The position numbers were made by a program, and so were the translations under genes. Of a stretch of 64,000 nt of DNA, positions 42,960-51,381 are shown piece by piece (the first letter of the stretch is position 1; every line of letters starts with the position of its first letter). The stretch comes from Streptomyces barringtoniae (lineage in GTDB: Bacteria > Actinomycetota > Actinomycetes > Streptomycetales > Streptomycetaceae). The DNA lies in the NCBI RefSeq assembly GCF_020819595.1, contig NZ_JAJHNP010000006.1:186001-250000 (forward strand), written 5' to 3'. The notes under the pieces are model-generated. The model saw only the letters and a program-made list of their open reading frames with translations. It had not been told where the DNA came from and did not search any database.

Positions 42960-44099
42960 TCACACCCCTGAGGAGACCTCGGCCTTCTCGTCGGTGCCCT
43001 CGCCCTCGGCCGCCAGTGCTCGGTTGCGGCGGACGGAGGACCAGAAGGACAAGGCGATCAGGACGACGCCGACGAGACCGGTGATGACCTCGTTGATCTC
43101 GTGCTGGATGGTGACCATGAGGATCACGGCCAGGGCGCCGATGGCGTAGTGGGCGCCGTGCTCCAGGAAGACGTAGTCGTCGAGGGTGCCCTGGCGGACC
43201 AGGTAGACCGTGAGGGAACGGACGTACATCGCGCCGATGCCGAGGCCGAGGGCCATCATCACGATGTCGTTGGTGATGGCGAAGGCGCCGATCACGCCGT
43301 CGAAGGAGAAGGACGCGTCCAGTACCTCGAGGTACAGGAACATGAAGAACGCGGCCTGGCCGGCCAGCAGCACCGCCGACTTCTTCTTGCCGGTGCGGGC
43401 GGCCTCTTCCTCCTCCTCGTGCTCGCGCTCCTCCTCTTCCTCGAGCCGGTCCTCGAAGTAGCCCGAAAGACCGCCGACGATCATGTAGGTGATCAGGCCG
43501 GCGATGCCGGCGATCAGGACCGTCTGAGCCTTGTCGACGTGGGCGCCGCCGTGCTGGTGGGCGTGGGTGGCGAAGGTGAAGGAGGTGATCAGCAGGACGA
43601 TCAGGGCGATGCAGACCGCCAGCATGTCGACCTTGCCGAGCTTGGCCAGCGGACGCTCCAGCCACTGCAGCCACTGGATGTCCCGGTCCTCGAAGATGAA
43701 GTCCAGGAAGATCATCAGCAGGAACATCCCGCCGAACGCGGCGATCGCCGGGTGCGCGTCGGTGACCAGCTGCTGGTAGCGGTCCTTGTCGGTGAGGGCC
43801 AGGTGGACCGCGTCGTAGGGGTTGAGCTTGGCGGTCATGGCGACGATCACGACGGGGAAGACCAGCCGCATGCCGAACACCGCGATGAGAACGCCGACCG
43901 TGAGGAAGATCTTCTGCCAGAAGGCGTTCATCTTCTTCAGGATGCCGGCGTTGACCACCGCGTTGTCGAAGGACAGCGAGATCTCGAGGATGGCGAGGAT
44001 CGCCACGACGCCGAAGGCCTCCCACCCCCCGTAGAAGACCGCGGCGACCAGGCCGAGCGCGGTGATCGCGAACGACCAGCCGAAGGTTTTCAGAAGCAC
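42960..44099 (-). CDS. DUF475/TerC-like integral membrane protein
   Basis: A 379-residue protein starting at GTG 44099. It has at least eight helices, beginning MLLKTFGWSFAITALGLVAAVFYGG. TerC-family motifs appear twice: EISLSFDNAVVNAGILKKM near residue 40 and YLEVLDASFSFDGVIGAFAIT near residue 260, the conserved Asp residues likely binding a cation. The central cytoplasmic loop is strongly acidic (RLEEEEEREHEEEEEAARTGKKK). Such proteins are Mn2+ exporters or membrane anchors of Ter complexes. It is divergent from nothing; TerD genes lie upstream on the same strand. Confidence 0.92.
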   Translation of the reverse strand: MLLKTFGWSFAITALGLVAAVFYGGWEAFGVVAILAILEISLSFDNAVVNAGILKKMNAFWQKIFLTVGVLIAVFGMRLVFPVVIVAMTAKLNPYDAVHLALTDKDRYQQLVTDAHPAIAAFGGMFLLMIFLDFIFEDRDIQWLQWLERPLAKLGKVDMLAVCIALIVLLITSFTFATHAHQHGGAHVDKAQTVLIAGIAGLITYMIVGGLSGYFEDRLEEEEEREHEEEEEAARTGKKKSAVLLAGQAAFFMFLYLEVLDASFSFDGVIGAFAITNDIVMMALGLGIGAMYVRSLTVYLVRQGTLDDYVFLEHGAHYAIGALAVILMVTIQHEINEVITGLVGVVLIALSFWSSVRRNRALAAEGEGTDEKAEVSSGV

Positions 44100-44254
44100 T
44101 GGCTACCCAATCGTGTGTGTACGGGGGTCCCCCGCGCCGTACTCGGTTTTGCTAAACGTTGACCCCGAGTCTAGAGGTGCACCCTACCGGCGGTACCGCC
44201 GAGGGCAACCCTCACCGAAAAGCCACAGCACAGGCCGCTGGGAGCGGTGCCCGG

Positions 44255-44833
44255 CTACGAGACGTTCACCCCGAAGTCGAGGGCGATGCCGCGCAGGCCC
44301 GAGGCGTACCCCTGCCCGACGGCGCGGAACTTCCATTCGCCCTGGTAGCGGTACAGCTCGCCGAAGATCATGGCGGTCTCGGTGGAGGCGTCCTCGCTGA
44401 GGTCGTAGCGGGCCAGTTCCTGGCCGTCGGCCTGGTTCACCACGCGGATGAAGGCGTTGGAGACCTGGCCGAAGGTCTGGCCGCGCTCGTCCGCCATGTG
44501 GATCGAGACGGGGAAGACGATCTTCTCGCAGTGCGCCGGCACCTTGCCGAGGTCCACCAGGATCGACTCGTCGTCGCCCTCGCCCTCACCGGTGAGGTTG
44601 TCACCGGTGTGCTCCACCGAGCCGTCGGGGCTCTTGAGCTGGTTGTAGAAGACGAACCACTCGTCGCCCAGGACGCGGTTGCCGGCGCCGCACAGCAGTG
44701 CGCTGGCGTCCAGGTCGAAGGGGGCGCCGGTGGTGGAACGCGCGTCCCAGCCGAGTCCGATCATGACGTTGGTGAGGTTCGGTGCGGCTTTGGAGAGGGA
44801 GACGTTGCCTCCCTTGGCGAGCGTGACGCCCAT
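44255..44833 (-). CDS. TerD-family calcium-binding stress protein
   Basis: A 192-residue protein starting at ATG 44833. The TerD fold begins [39 protein letters not shown] follows, then the Ca2+ loop [23 protein letters not shown] with its conserved Asp and Glu, and it ends [35 protein letters not shown]. TerD proteins respond to metals and phage stress and act at the membrane with TerC-type partners. It is a paralogue of the next gene upstream (about 70% identical by eye), with a terminator between them. Confidence 0.95.
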   Translation of the reverse strand: MGVTLAKGGNVSLSKAAPNLTNVMIGLGWDARSTTGAPFDLDASALLCGAGNRVLGDEWFVFYNQLKSPDGSVEHTGDNLTGEGEGDDESILVDLGKVPAHCEKIVFPVSIHMADERGQTFGQVSNAFIRVVNQADGQELARYDLSEDASTETAMIFGELYRYQGEWKFRAVGQGYASGLRGIALDFGVNVS

Positions 44834-44877
44834 GATGCTGGTCCTCCCCTAGTGGTGCTTTCCCTGGTTGTCCTGCG

Positions 44878-44914
44878 CGTCCGGCGCCGCCCGTAAACGG
44901 TGCGGCGCCGGACG
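44878..44914 (-). terminator. 13-bp perfect stem between the two TerD genes
   Basis: CGTCCGGCGCCGC (44878-44890) and GCGGCGCCGGACG (44902-44914), loop CCGTAAACGGT. It lies 27 bp downstream of the upstream TerD stop on the minus strand. Confidence 0.88.
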
Positions 44915-44940
44915 GTGCAGGTGTCGTAACCCTGCCGGGA

Positions 44941-45516
44941 TCAGACGTTGACGCCGAAGTCCTGCGCGATGCCGCGCAGGCCCGAGGCGTAGCCCTGGCC
45001 GATGGCGCGGAACTTCCACTCCGCCCCGTGCCGGTACAGCTCGCCGAAGACCATGGCGGTCTCGGTGGAGGCGTCCTCGCTGAGGTCGTAGCGGGCGATC
45101 TCCTGCTCGCCCGCCTGGTTCACGACGCGGATGAACGCGTTGCGGACCTGACCGAAGGACTGCTGGCGGTTCTCGGCGTCGTAGATCGACACCGGGAAGA
45201 CGATCTTCTCGATGTCGGCCGGGACGCCGGCCAGGTTGATCTTGATCTGTTCGTCGTCGCCCTCGCCCTCACCGGTGATGTTGTCACCGGTGTGCTCGAC
45301 CGAGCCGTCGGGGCTCTTGAGGTTGTTGAAGAAGACGAAGTGCTGGTCGCTCGCGACCTTTCCGGTGTTGTTCAGCAGCAGTGCGCTCGCGTCGAGGTCG
45401 AAGTCGGAGCCGGTCGTGGTGCGCACGTCCCACCCCAGACCGACGATGACGGCGGTCAGGCCCGGGGCCTCCTTCGTCAGCGATACGTTGCCGCCCTTGC
45501 TGAGGCTGACTCCCAC
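44941..45516 (-). CDS. TerD-family calcium-binding stress protein (second paralogue)
   Basis: A 191-residue protein starting at GTG 45516, directly after GGAGGACCC; upstream in-frame codons are ignored for that reason. It has [44 protein letters not shown], the Ca2+ loop [23 protein letters not shown] and the closing [34 protein letters not shown]. It is the neighbour of the peroxiredoxin and DUF3052 genes, an arrangement conserved near aceE in S. coelicolor. It likely works with the DUF475 protein as a calcium-responsive stress factor. Confidence 0.95.
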   Translation of the reverse strand: MGVSLSKGGNVSLTKEAPGLTAVIVGLGWDVRTTTGSDFDLDASALLLNNTGKVASDQHFVFFNNLKSPDGSVEHTGDNITGEGEGDDEQIKINLAGVPADIEKIVFPVSIYDAENRQQSFGQVRNAFIRVVNQAGEQEIARYDLSEDASTETAMVFGELYRHGAEWKFRAIGQGYASGLRGIAQDFGVNV

Positions 45517-45654
45517 GGGTCCTCCATGTGGTGTCCAGGGGCGGGGAGCCCCGTCGTGCTTCGGATATGGGATCAACGAGCCGATCCTAGTGACGGGTTC
45601 CCGCACCCCGCAGACCCTGGACCCGGAGAATCACAGGTGTCGGCCACGGTCGGC

Positions 45655-46113
45655 CTACAGGGTGTCGAGCGCCTTCACGTAGTCGTTCAGGTCGCGCGCG
45701 TCCGGCAGGCCGTTGACCACGGTCCACCGCACGACGCCCTCCTTGTCGATGATGAAGGTGCCCCGGACGGCGCATCCCTTGTCCTCGTCGAAGACGCCGT
45801 ACGCGCGCGAGACGTTGCCGTGCGGCCAGAAGTCGCTGAGCAGCGGGTACTCCAGGCCCTCCTGCTCGGCGAAGACGCGCAGGGTGTGGATGGAGTCGTT
45901 GGATACGGCGAGCAGCTGCGTGTCGCGGCCTTCGAACTTCGGAAGGTTGTCGCGCAGCTCGCACAGCTCGCCGGTGCAGACGCCGGTGAAGGCGAAGGGG
46001 TAGAAGAGCAGGACCACGTTCTTCTCGCCGCGGAAGTCCGAGAGCTTCACGGTGCGGCCGTGGTTGTCCTTGAGCTCGAAGTCGGGCGCCTTGTCGCCGA
46101 CCTGGATCGCCAT
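45655..46113 (-). CDS. Peroxiredoxin, AhpE/BCP type
   Basis: A 152-residue protein starting at ATG 46113. The peroxidatic Cys46 sits in [18 protein letters not shown]; Cys51, five residues on, may resolve it. Close matches to mycobacterial AhpE are [39 protein letters not shown] and the start [21 protein letters not shown]. It reduces peroxides or peroxynitrite with mycothiol or thioredoxin as donor. DUF3052 lies upstream on the same strand (136 bp), the TerD gene downstream. Confidence 0.94.
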   Translation of the reverse strand: MAIQVGDKAPDFELKDNHGRTVKLSDFRGEKNVVLLFYPFAFTGVCTGELCELRDNLPKFEGRDTQLLAVSNDSIHTLRVFAEQEGLEYPLLSDFWPHGNVSRAYGVFDEDKGCAVRGTFIIDKEGVVRWTVVNGLPDARDLNDYVKALDTL

Positions 46114-46249
46114 CGTCGTGCATCCCTTCGGTGGGCCGTTCGGGTGGAGCGCGCACAGCACACGCGCGGCTCCACCCTACGCAGCGATCACCAGGGCCTT
46201 CCGAACGGGCCGGGGCGAAATCCAGCCCGTCCGGCAGTGGGAGAGGAGA

Positions 46250-46687
46250 TCACTTCTTGGACTTGGCCGCCTTCGGCGTGGCCAGCCGGCTTCCGCTCCA
46301 GTCCTTGCCCACACTGACGCTCTTCGACGCTGTCAGGCCGGCCGTCGTGGCGGCGTCCTGGATGTCGCTCGGCTCCACGTATCCCGTCCGGCCGGTCTTC
46401 GGCGTCAGGAGCAGGATTGCGCCACCCTCTTCGATGTACGTGGTGGCATCCACCAGCGCATCCGTCAGGTCGCCGTCGTCGTCACGGAACCACAGCACAA
46501 CGGCGTCGGCCACGTCGTCGTACTCCTCGTCCATGAGGTCGCCTGCGATGGTTTCCTCGATGGCCTCACGGAGTTCCTGATCGACGTCGTCGTCGTAGCC
46601 GATCTCCTGGACCACCTGCCCGGGCTGGAACCCCAGCCTGGCGGCAGGGTTCGTCCGCTCCTCCGCGTGGTCCGCGGTCGCGCTCAC
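46250..46687 (-). CDS. DUF3052 protein
   Basis: A 145-residue protein starting at GTG 46687, six bases after a perfect AGGAGG. The DUF3052 marks are ARLGFQPGQVVQEIGYDDDVDQELREAIEETIAGDLMDEEYDDVADAVVLWFRDDDGDLTDALVDAT and a closing KSVSVGKDWSGSRLATPKAAKSKK. The protein is highly acidic with a basic tail. It is conserved beside aceE in actinobacteria and of unknown function. Rossmann-like strand spacing suggests a regulatory or nucleotide-binding role, which is only a guess. Confidence 0.93.
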   Translation of the reverse strand: MSATADHAEERTNPAARLGFQPGQVVQEIGYDDDVDQELREAIEETIAGDLMDEEYDDVADAVVLWFRDDDGDLTDALVDATTYIEEGGAILLLTPKTGRTGYVEPSDIQDAATTAGLTASKSVSVGKDWSGSRLATPKAAKSKK

Positions 46688-47102
46688 GGGTTGCCTCCTG
46701 ATCATGTCTTGATGAATATCTCAGCCACGCGCGTGCGCGAAGCATTGGCCGTAGTCCACACGGGCGGGGCGGATCGCGCAAGTACCCGGCCCTCCGGACC
46801 GCCGAAACGGTGACGATCCCGGCCGTGTCGCCGCAACTCCTGGCACCGTATCCCGATTCCGCGTGACCCACATCACACCGATGTGCCCGGTTTGCGCCGT
46901 TCGAAATCATCTCAGAATCATCCGCCGATACGCCCCTCGAACACCTTTGCCAAGCACGTCACACCCCGGGCGTATCGTTGCGTTTTGACCGATCAAGACA
47001 CCGAGAGGCACCGAGGAGATGACGTACGCCGTCCCGAGGTACACGATGGGGAACGGTGTAGGCAGGTGCAGAAAATCGGCCCTCTGACAGGTAAGGAACA
47101 GC
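46688..47102 (+). promoter_or_regulatory. Divergent promoter region of DUF3052 and aceE with Crp-like box
   Basis: 415 bp without a gene. GTGACCCACATCAC (46863-46876) has the Crp-type form GTGA-N6-TCAC. A TTGCGTTTTGACC stretch near 46978 may hold promoter elements. The aceE leader is about 100 bp long. The AGGTAAGGAACAGC before GTG 47103 provides the ribosome site. Confidence 0.45.
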
Positions 47103-49850
47103 GTGGCTTCCGGATCCGATCGCAATCCGATCATCATTGGCGGCCTTCCGAGTCAGGTTCCTGACTTCGATCCCGAGGAAACCCGGGAGTGGCTCGACTC
47201 CCTCGACGCCGCGGTGGACGAGCGCGGCCGGGAACGGGCCCGCTACCTCATGCTCCGGCTGATCGAGCGGGCCCGCGAGCGGCGCGTGGCCGTGCCCGAG
47301 ATGCGCAGCACGGACTACGTCAACACGATCGCCACCAAGGACGAGCCGTTCTTCCCGGGCAACGAGGAGATCGAGCGCCAGATCCTCAACGCGACCCGCT
47401 GGAACGCGGCCGTGATGGTCTCGCGCGCCCAGCGCCCCGGCATCGGCGTCGGCGGCCACATCGCCACCTTCGCCTCCTCGGCCTCGCTGTACGACGTCGG
47501 ATTCAACCACTTCTTCCGCGGCAAGGACGAGGGCGACGGCGGTGACCAGGTCTTCTTCCAGGGCCACGCCTCCCCCGGCATCTACGCGCGCGCCTACCTG
47601 CTCGACCGGCTCACCGAGGGCCAGCTCGACGGCTTCCGCCAGGAGAAGTCGAAGTACCCGAACGGCCTGTCCAGCTACCCGCACCCGCGCTCGATGCCGG
47701 ACTTCTGGGAGTTCCCGACGGTCTCCATGGGCCTCGGCCCGCTCGGCGCGATCTACCAGGCCCGGATGAACCGCTACATGGAGGCGCGCGGCATCGCGGA
47801 CACCTCCAAGTCGCACGTGTGGGCGTTCCTCGGCGACGGCGAGATGGACGAGCCGGAGTCGCTCGGCCAGCTGTCCATCGCCGCCCGGGAGGGCCTGGAC
47901 AACCTGACCTTCGTCGTCAACTGCAACCTGCAGCGGCTCGACGGCCCGGTGCGCGGCAACGGCAAGATCATCCAGGAGCTGGAGTCGATCTTCCGGGGCG
48001 CCGGCTGGAACGTGATCAAGCTGATCTGGGACCGCACGTGGGACCCGCTGCTCGCGCAGGACCGCGACGGTGTCCTGGTCAACAAGATGAACACGACCCC
48101 GGACGGGCAGTTCCAGACCTACGCCACCGAGTCCGGCGCGTACATCCGCGAGCACTTCTTCGGCGGCGACCAGCGGCTGCGCGCGATGGTCGAGAACATG
48201 ACCGACCACCAGATCCTGATGCTGGGCCGCGGCGGTCACGACCACCGGAAGATCTACGCGGCGTACAAGGCGGCCCTGGAGCACAAGGGCCAGCCGACGG
48301 TCATCCTGGCCAAGACGGTCAAGGGCTGGACGCTGGGCCCGAACTTCGAGGGCCGCAACGCCACGCACCAGATGAAGAAGCTGACGGTCGACGACCTCAA
48401 GCGCTTCCGGGACCGGCTGCACCTGCCGATCTCCGACAGGGAGCTGGAGTCCGGCCCGCCGCCGTACTACCACCCGGGCCGGAACACGGACGAGATCCAG
48501 TACATGCACGACATGCGCAAGCAGTGCGGCGGCTACGTCCCGACGCGCGTCGTGCGTTCCCAGCCGCTCGCGCTGCCGGACGACAAGACGTACGCGACCG
48601 TGAAGAAGGGCACGGGCCAGCAGTCCATCGCCACGACGATGGCCTTCGTGCGACTCCTCAAGGACCTCATGCGGGACAAGGAGATCGGCAAGCGGTTCGT
48701 GCTGATCGCGCCGGACGAGTACCGCACGTTCGGCATGGACTCCTTCTTCCCGAGCGCGAAGATCTACAACCCGCTGGGCCAGCAGTACGAGTCGGTGGAC
48801 CGGGAGCTGCTGCTCGCCTACAAGGAGTCGCCGACCGGCCAGATGCTGCACGACGGCATCTCCGAGGCGGGCTGTACGGCCTCCCTGATCGCGGCGGGCT
48901 CGGCCTACGCCACGCACGGCGAGCCGCTGATCCCGGTCTACGTCTTCTACTCGATGTTCGGTTTCCAGCGCACCGGCGACCAGTTCTGGCAGATGGCCGA
49001 CCAGCTGGCGCGCGGATTCGTGCTGGGCGCGACCGCCGGCCGTACCACCCTGACCGGTGAGGGTCTGCAGCACGCCGACGGCCACTCGCAGCTGCTCGCC
49101 TCGACCAACCCGGCGTGCGTGGCCTACGACCCGGCGTACGCCTACGAGATCGCGCACATCGTCCAGGACGGCCTGCGCCGGATGTACGGCGGCGACGCCG
49201 AGCACCCGCACGGCGAGGACGTCTTCTACTACCTGACCGTCTACAACGAGCCCATCCAGCACCCGGCGGAGCCGGCGAACGTCGACGTGGAGGGCATCCT
49301 CAAGGGCGTCCACAAGATCAGCGAGGGCACGGCCGGCTCGCTCCCGGCGCAGATCATGGCGTCCGGCGTGGCGGTCCCGTGGGCGCTGGAGGCCCAGCGG
49401 ATCCTCGCCGCGGACTGGAACGTGCGCGCCGACGTCTGGTCGGCCACCTCCTGGAACGAGCTGCGCCGCGAGGCGGTGGCGTGCGAGGAGCACAATCTGC
49501 TGCACCCGGAGGAGGAGCAGCGGGTGCCGTATGTGACGCGGAAGCTCAGCGGCGCCGAGGGTCCGTTCGTGGCCGTGTCCGACTGGATGCGATCGGTTCC
49601 GGACCAGATCGCGCGGTGGGTGCCGGGCACGTACCAGTCGCTGGGCGCGGACGGCTTCGGCTTCGCCGACACCCGGGGTGCGGCGCGGCGCTTCTTCCAC
49701 ATCGACGCCCAGTCGATCGTCGTCGCGGTGCTGACCGAACTGGCGCGCGAGGGCAAGGTGGACCGCTCGGTGCTGAAGCAGGCCATCGACCGGTACCAGC
49801 TGCTGGACGTGTCGGCGGCGCATCCGGGGGCGGCGGGCGGCGACGCGTAG
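47103..49850 (+). CDS. aceE: Pyruvate dehydrogenase E1 component, homodimeric type
   Basis: A 915-residue thiamine-diphosphate enzyme starting at GTG 47103. The TPP motif is [12 protein letters not shown]...[11 protein letters not shown], with Asp and Asn for Mg2+. The E1 hallmarks [26 protein letters not shown]-like [22 protein letters not shown] and the loop [25 protein letters not shown] are all kept. Length matches the family (about 890-920). It decarboxylates pyruvate and passes acetyl groups to E2, making acetyl-CoA. E2/E3 genes are not in the window. A 17-bp hairpin follows its stop. Confidence 0.97.
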   Translation: MASGSDRNPIIIGGLPSQVPDFDPEETREWLDSLDAAVDERGRERARYLMLRLIERARERRVAVPEMRSTDYVNTIATKDEPFFPGNEEIERQILNATRWNAAVMVSRAQRPGIGVGGHIATFASSASLYDVGFNHFFRGKDEGDGGDQVFFQGHASPGIYARAYLLDRLTEGQLDGFRQEKSKYPNGLSSYPHPRSMPDFWEFPTVSMGLGPLGAIYQARMNRYMEARGIADTSKSHVWAFLGDGEMDEPESLGQLSIAAREGLDNLTFVVNCNLQRLDGPVRGNGKIIQELESIFRGAGWNVIKLIWDRTWDPLLAQDRDGVLVNKMNTTPDGQFQTYATESGAYIREHFFGGDQRLRAMVENMTDHQILMLGRGGHDHRKIYAAYKAALEHKGQPTVILAKTVKGWTLGPNFEGRNATHQMKKLTVDDLKRFRDRLHLPISDRELESGPPPYYHPGRNTDEIQYMHDMRKQCGGYVPTRVVRSQPLALPDDKTYATVKKGTGQQSIATTMAFVRLLKDLMRDKEIGKRFVLIAPDEYRTFGMDSFFPSAKIYNPLGQQYESVDRELLLAYKESPTGQMLHDGISEAGCTASLIAAGSAYATHGEPLIPVYVFYSMFGFQRTGDQFWQMADQLARGFVLGATAGRTTLTGEGLQHADGHSQLLASTNPACVAYDPAYAYEIAHIVQDGLRRMYGGDAEHPHGEDVFYYLTVYNEPIQHPAEPANVDVEGILKGVHKISEGTAGSLPAQIMASGVAVPWALEAQRILAADWNVRADVWSATSWNELRREAVACEEHNLLHPEEEQRVPYVTRKLSGAEGPFVAVSDWMRSVPDQIARWVPGTYQSLGADGFGFADTRGAARRFFHIDAQSIVVAVLTELAREGKVDRSVLKQAIDRYQLLDVSAAHPGAAGGDA

Positions 49851-49907
49851 CCGTTTCCCTCGGCTTTGACGGGGCGGCAACCGGGGAGGGTCTGCTGGTT
49901 CGTCGCC

Positions 49908-49951
49908 GGGTGCGGGGGACTGCGTGGCTGGTCGCGCAGTCCCCCGCACCC
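49908..49951 (+). terminator. 17-bp perfect hairpin after aceE, formed by a dispersed repeat
   Basis: GGGTGCGGGGGACTGCG (49908-49924) pairs perfectly with CGCAGTCCCCCGCACCC (49935-49951). The 10-base loop TGGCTGGTCG is the core of the dispersed repeat. It lies 58 bp after the aceE stop. Confidence 0.85.
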
Positions 49952-49965
49952 CTTTGGGGCGCGTT
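49922..49965 (+). repeat. Dispersed Streptomyces repeat, copy 4
   Basis: GCGTGGCTGGTCGCGCAGTC followed by CCCCGCACCCCTTTGGGGCGCG. It overlaps the aceE terminator hairpin and lies 13 bp before the potassium channel start. Confidence 0.85.
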
Positions 49966-49977
49966 TACGATGCGGGC

Positions 49978-50583
49978 ATGAGCGATCAGTCGGCGCAGGC
50001 CCGTTGGGAGCGGCGTACCCAACGGCCCCTGCTGGCGTTGGCTGTGGCGTTCGCCGTCGCCTATGCCGTGCCGATCGTGGCCCACTCCGCGGGTCATTCG
50101 CTGACGGCCGCGTGCACGGTGGTCGAGTGGGTGGTCTGGGCCGCGTTCGCCGTGGACTACCTCATGCGGCTCGCACTCGCCCCGCGGCGCCGGGAGTTCG
50201 TCCGCACACACTGGACAGACCTGTGCGCGGTGCTGGTGCCGCTGCTGCAGCCGCTGCGGTTGCTGCGGATGGTGTCGACGCTGCTGCTGGTGGGGCGGCG
50301 GGCGCGGATGGCCTCGCAGATCCGGCTGACGACCTATGTCGCCGGGTCGGTGACCGGGCTGCTGATGTTCGGGTCGCTGGCGGTGCTGTCCGTGGAGCGG
50401 GACTCGCCGAACGGGAACATCCGGACGCTGGGTGACGCGGTGTGGTGGTCGTTCACGACGATGACGACCGTGGGGTACGGGGACCACGCGCCGACGACCG
50501 GGCTGGGGCGGGTGATCGCCGTCGGGCTGATGCTGTCCGGGATCGCATTGCTCGGTGTGGTGACCGCGAACATCGCGGCGTAG
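49978..50583 (+). CDS. Potassium channel family protein, shortened by TAG
   Basis: A two-pore-helix voltage-gated-like channel of 201 residues starting at ATG 49978. Four hydrophobic segments precede an S4-like stretch (PLRLLRMVSTLLLVGRRARMASQIR). The selectivity filter TTVGYGD is at 163-169, after WWSFTTMT. The last helix, VIAVGLMLSGIALLGVVTANIAA, runs directly into TAG at 50581-50583. In homologues the chain continues with a Trp at this point, and the same frame downstream encodes the expected cytoplasmic coiled coil (50584-50718). So this looks like a nonsense TGG to TAG change. The pore itself is intact and could still insert in the membrane. Confidence 0.85.
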   Translation: MSDQSAQARWERRTQRPLLALAVAFAVAYAVPIVAHSAGHSLTAACTVVEWVVWAAFAVDYLMRLALAPRRREFVRTHWTDLCAVLVPLLQPLRLLRMVSTLLLVGRRARMASQIRLTTYVAGSVTGLLMFGSLAVLSVERDSPNGNIRTLGDAVWWSFTTMTTVGYGDHAPTTGLGRVIAVGLMLSGIALLGVVTANIAA

Positions 50584-50721
50584 TTCATCGCGCGGTTCGA
50601 GAAGGACGACGTGGAGGAGCGGCGGCAGACGGAGGCCATCGCCGCGTTGGCCGAGGAGGTTCGCTCACTGCGCGCGGAGGTGGCTCGGCTGGCCGACGAG
50701 CGGGAGCAGCAGCGGAGTTGA
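50584..50721 (+). pseudogene. Orphaned C-terminal tail of the potassium channel
   Basis: The frame after the TAG continues for 45 codons to TGA at 50719-50721: FIARFEKDDVEERRQTEAIAALAEEVRSLRAEVARLADEREQQRS. This is a coiled-coil tail typical of these channels. No start codon with a ribosome site precedes it, so it is probably not translated unless the TAG is read through. Confidence 0.8.
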
Positions 50722-50801
50722 CGCGCTGCCCGGTGCCGTGGCCGACCGGGTGGGGTCCCGCGCCCGGCGGACGGCCCCGGGCCCCACGACGCAACCGTCG
50801 G

Positions 50802-51110
50802 CTATAGGAGCCCGTGGCCCCATGTGGCCGCGCCCGCCAGGGCGACGACGGCGAGCACCGTGTCTATCGCGCCGAGGACCAACGCCACCAGCGCTGGGAT
50901 GTCTCGGTCGTTGGACCACTTGCGGCCCATGGACTGCCAGCCGCAGACCATCGCCACCGGGCCCAGGACGATGCCCAGCGCGAAGAAGCCGGCCACGGCA
51001 CAGATCGCGCCGATGATGCCGAGTGTCGCGCGGTCCGGCCCGGTCCGTTGCCACGTCCGGCCACGTGACCGGGGGTACCCGCGCGTTCCGTGCCCGAAGC
51101 CTGTCATCAT
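50802..51110 (-). CDS. Small DUF4190-like membrane protein
   Basis: A 102-residue protein starting at ATG 51110 (ATG 51107 follows at once; AGGGAG lies just upstream). A basic head RGYPRSRGRTWQRTGPDRA leads to two membrane helices, LGIIGAICAVAGFFALGIVLGPVAMVCGW and IPALVALVLGAIDTVLAVVALAGAATWG, with a basic SMGRKW turn between. This matches small DUF4190 proteins of unknown role. It is convergent with the potassium channel gene. Confidence 0.8.
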   Translation of the reverse strand: MMTGFGHGTRGYPRSRGRTWQRTGPDRATLGIIGAICAVAGFFALGIVLGPVAMVCGWQSMGRKWSNDRDIPALVALVLGAIDTVLAVVALAGAATWGHGLL

Positions 51111-51314
51111 CAACTCCCTGGGGGTCATGGACAGTTCGGCTTCGCGGTGCGAGTACCCCGATTCCGGCCCGGCAGACCTGCGCGCGCTGCCCCCCTCCGG
51201 CAGCGCGCGCCGCGGCCCGGCCGTCCCCCATGTCTGCGGAGGACTTGACCCACTGTGACCCGCGGCGCGCGCCCGGTGCGAGCGATCTTTAGCGGAGTCA
51301 CCCTGATAGGGGAA

Positions 51315-51341
51315 CTCCGCCCGGAAGACGCCCGGGCGGAG
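51315..51341 (-). terminator. 10-bp stem terminator after the DHA2 transporter
   Basis: CTCCGCCCGG (51315-51324) pairs with CCGGGCGGAG (51332-51341). The GCCCGGGCGGAG word recurs right after it (51344-51366), so an alternative pairing is possible. Confidence 0.75.
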
Positions 51342-51381
51342 ACCCAGGCAGACGCCCGGGCGGAGGCCCGAGCAGTAACCC

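Noticed and set aside
46959..49949. 996-codon open frame antisense to aceE
   Set aside because: High GC keeps the antisense frame open. The residues are Val/Arg/Gly/Ala-rich without domains, and aceE on the other strand is unmistakable.
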